From the NCBI RefSeq assembly GCF_008935055.1, contig NZ_CP043028.1, positions 963,901-1,027,900 of the forward strand: DNA of 64,000 bases, read 5' to 3'. This DNA is from Pseudobutyrivibrio xylanivorans. Lineage in GTDB: Bacteria > Bacillota > Clostridia > Lachnospirales > Lachnospiraceae. The position numbers were made by a program, and so were the translations under genes. Positions 61,830 through 64,000 of the stretch are shown in pieces. Within the stretch, counting starts at the first letter, position 1. Every line of letters begins with the position of its first letter. The notes under the pieces were generated by a model that had not been told where the DNA came from, did no database searches, and saw only the letters and a program-made list of their open reading frames with translations.

Positions 61830-64000
61830 ATGAAAACAATTAGGAAAATATTTATTGATGACATAATAAGCTTGTGCAAAAACTTCTTTGCACTTGTGAT
61901 TGTAATAGGAATATGTTTTTTGCCGGCTTTATATGCCTGGTTTAATATCTATTCAAACTGGGACCCATATGGAAATACAGGCGCTCTTAAGCTGGCAGCA
62001 ATATCATTAGACAAGGGTTATACCGATGAGGATGGAGAATACCATAATCAGGGCGATACCATCATCGATAACCTTCATGAAAATAAATCTGTTAATTGGC
62101 AGTTTGTAAAGACATCAGATGAAGCAATAAATGGTGTATACAGCGGTGAATATTATGCAGCAGTTGTAATAGATGAAGATTTCACCTACAACATGTATAA
62201 CGTCCTTAAAGAGGAAGTTTCTCGCCCTACTCTCCACTTCTATGAAAATCAAAAGAAGAATCCAGTAGCAACAAAAATATCTGATACTGTCGTACAGTCA
62301 CTTCAGAATAATATAAATGTGGCTTTTACTGAGGTTGTTGTTAGTGAAGTTGTATCAAGTGCTGACAAGTTTACTGGAGAACTTAAGGAAAATAGTGAAA
62401 TCGATATTGCTGTTGATAATTTAAGAGAATTAAGCGCAGATCTTACCCAGCAGCAGGAAACAATCAAAAAAATTATAGAAAATGATGCGAAACTGCAGCA
62501 ATCTTTAGCTGTTGCAAAGACTGATGCTAATAATCTAAAGAATCAAGCCAAAAGAACAGCAAACGCTGTGAAAAATTCAGCAAACACATCAGCCGATGCC
62601 AACGTAACAATTAACAGCTATTCTGATGATGTAAATCAGATGCTTTCCTTAATAAATGCGGATTTGGCTGACATGGATAGTAAGCTGAAGGCCGCAGAGG
62701 CAGCACAGAATGTGTCAGATATAACAACTAATCTTACTGATTTGGCTACAGATGTAGGTAGAATTAAAGCTGCTGTAGAGCAGATTAGTCCTGAGACAAT
62801 TGCTAAAGATAAAGCAAAAGAAATTATTCAAGAGTATAAAGCAGAATTAGATTCTTTGGAAAACATTCTGAGAGAAATGGGCTTTGGACCATATATCGAT
62901 GCTGGAAAAACAGCCTATGATATAAAAAATAAAACTGACGAATTTATTCAGGAAAAGAAGGAAGAAATAATCCAAAAAGCTCCTGAAAGAGCAACAGATG
63001 CAACCAGAAAGCAGGAGGAAGAACTTCGTTCAAAAGTTGTAGAAATTCGAAAACATACAACAAACCTACAGGATAAATTCTCGAATAAACTTGCACCACA
63101 GATAAATAAGAGTCTTGGTAATCTTACAAGCAACTTAAACAACACGAATAGTATCCTGAATTCTATAGGAGACACCTTTGGAAACCTAATGGTGATGTTT
63201 ACAGCTATTGATAATACCGTTGATGCTGCAAATACTAGTCTTATCAAAACAAATGAGGCTATTGAATACATTAATAGTCGATTAATAGAAGTATTAAACC
63301 AGGTAGAAAAGGTCGGAGATGGAGAAAAGGTACAGGCACTGGTAAATGCGCTGTCCGGTGATCCAGAGGTTTACGGAAAGTTTTTCTCTACCCCAGTGGA
63401 AATAGAAACAAAAGCTATATATCCAATTGAAAATTATGGATCAGCTGTTGCGCCATTCTATTCTACTCTAGCATTCTGGGTAGGAGCTTTGATTTTGACA
63501 GCTATTATTAAGGTTAAACCAGATAAGAGTAAATATCCAGATGCTACAAAGAGACAATTATTCTTTGGAAGATTTGTCCTCTATTGGGTATTAGGACAGA
63601 TGCAGGCAATTATTATTGTAATTGGAGACCTATTCTTGCTACATATACAGTGCATGCATCCTTGGTTCTTTATGCTTGCGGCATCAATTATTGCAACTAC
63701 CTTCACACTGTTTATTTATTCACTGGTTGTTACCTGGGGCGATGTAGGAAAAGCTCTCTCCGTTGTTATTGTAGTAATTCAGATTGCTGGAAGTTCTGGA
63801 ACCTATCCTATAGAGCTTTTACCAGAATTCTTTAAGAAAGTATACATATTCTTCCCATTCCCTTATGCAATCAATGCCATAAGAGAATGTCTTTGTGGAA
63901 TGTATAAGTATGACTATGTTTTATATTTGCTTAGTTTGGGCATTTTTATGATTGTTGCCCTTGTTATTGGATTATTGATACAGATTCCATTTGAACAGAT
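61830..64000 (+). CDS. YhgE/Pip-family membrane protein, 3' partial
   Basis: Translated by hand from ATG at 61830, the frame stays open to the window edge (over 720 codons). It begins KTIRKIFIDDIISLCKNFFA with a first transmembrane helix and LPALYAWFNIYSNWDPYGN, the YhgE/Pip signature. A long extracellular helical region follows (about residues 60-530, with many heptads). At least four C-terminal helices start near FYSTLAFWVGALILTAII. Pip proteins are phage-infection receptors in lactic bacteria, and relatives form ESX-like secretion or ABC-2 type exporters. The start is 13 bases after the GGDEF stop. Confidence 0.85.
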   Translation, partial: MKTIRKIFIDDIISLCKNFFALVIVIGICFLPALYAWFNIYSNWDPYGNTGALKLAAISLDKGYTDEDGEYHNQGDTIIDNLHENKSVNWQFVKTSDEAINGVYSGEYYAAVVIDEDFTYNMYNVLKEEVSRPTLHFYENQKKNPVATKISDTVVQSLQNNINVAFTEVVVSEVVSSADKFTGELKENSEIDIAVDNLRELSADLTQQQETIKKIIENDAKLQQSLAVAKTDANNLKNQAKRTANAVKNSANTSADANVTINSYSDDVNQMLSLINADLADMDSKLKAAEAAQNVSDITTNLTDLATDVGRIKAAVEQISPETIAKDKAKEIIQEYKAELDSLENILREMGFGPYIDAGKTAYDIKNKTDEFIQEKKEEIIQKAPERATDATRKQEEELRSKVVEIRKHTTNLQDKFSNKLAPQINKSLGNLTSNLNNTNSILNSIGDTFGNLMVMFTAIDNTVDAANTSLIKTNEAIEYINSRLIEVLNQVEKVGDGEKVQALVNALSGDPEVYGKFFSTPVEIETKAIYPIENYGSAVAPFYSTLAFWVGALILTAIIKVKPDKSKYPDATKRQLFFGRFVLYWVLGQMQAIIIVIGDLFLLHIQCMHPWFFMLAASIIATTFTLFIYSLVVTWGDVGKALSVVIVVIQIAGSSGTYPIELLPEFFKKVYIFFPFPYAINAIRECLCGMYKYDYVLYLLSLGIFMIVALVIGLLIQIPFEQ

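Overview
The window is a low-GC chromosome segment from a Clostridia-class Firmicute, most likely family Lachnospiraceae and probably close to Butyrivibrio/Pseudobutyrivibrio. This is inferred from gene order, from the DUF3881 and DUF4446 genes, and from protein similarity by eye; no database search was run. It contains the replication origin. The cluster rpmH-rnpA-yidD-yidC-khpB-mnmE-mnmG-rsmG and the chromosomal parAB run leftwards on the minus strand. dnaA-dnaN-yaaA-recF-gyrB-gyrA run rightwards on the plus strand. DnaA boxes lie in the 475-bp rpmH-dnaA gap and in the dnaA-dnaN gap. Two perfect parS palindromes sit just upstream of parA. Most genes are co-directional with replication leaving an origin near 35.7 kb.

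Layout. 0-6.2 kb is accessory DNA: a frameshifted GIY-YIG gene with a WYL regulator, an IS30-family insertion sequence, and a plasmid-type module (parA, parB and two tandem short RepA_N genes) distinct from the chromosomal parAB. 6.3-14.3 kb is conserved: rpsF-ssb-rpsR, then an operon-like run (speA-like, guanylate-kinase-like, yaaR, holB, ricT, trmN6, rsmI, sir2) resembling the Bacillus xpaC-yaaN-yaaO-tmk-yaaQ-yaaR-holB-yaaT region. 14.3-17.2 kb is a small accessory patch: a mobA-like gene, an AbiE-type pair whose toxin-like member seems to have lost its nucleotidyltransferase motifs, and an ArgR-shaped small protein. 17.2-21.8 kb holds dac, telA, xpaC and trmB. 21.8-24.7 kb holds a GC-rich intergenic element, tRNA-Lys(CTT), a CheC/FliY-type phosphatase next to a membrane-anchored acidic-repeat protein, and tRNA-Arg(CCT). 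24.7-35.5 kb is the origin-proximal left arm.

The right arm continues with a two-subunit class I fumarase, an oligopeptide ABC transporter (oppBCDF plus a lipoprotein), tRNA-Ser(GCT)/tRNA-Cys(GCA), tyrS and a PAP2 phosphatase. A manganese (yybP-ykoY) riboswitch with terminator precedes mntP and a CaCA exchanger. Then come a zinc-ribbon protein, metG, tatD, rsmA, a TPR-GGDEF diguanylate cyclase and a YhgE/Pip membrane protein cut by the window end.

The best candidates for something new are: the acidic membrane protein plus CheC pair, which carries a FliM-like C-terminal motif; the plasmid-type rep/par module in the chromosome near oriC; the AbiE-like pair with a degenerate catalytic core; the 72% GC element after trmB; and a hairpin flanked by 12-bp direct repeats between metG and tatD.
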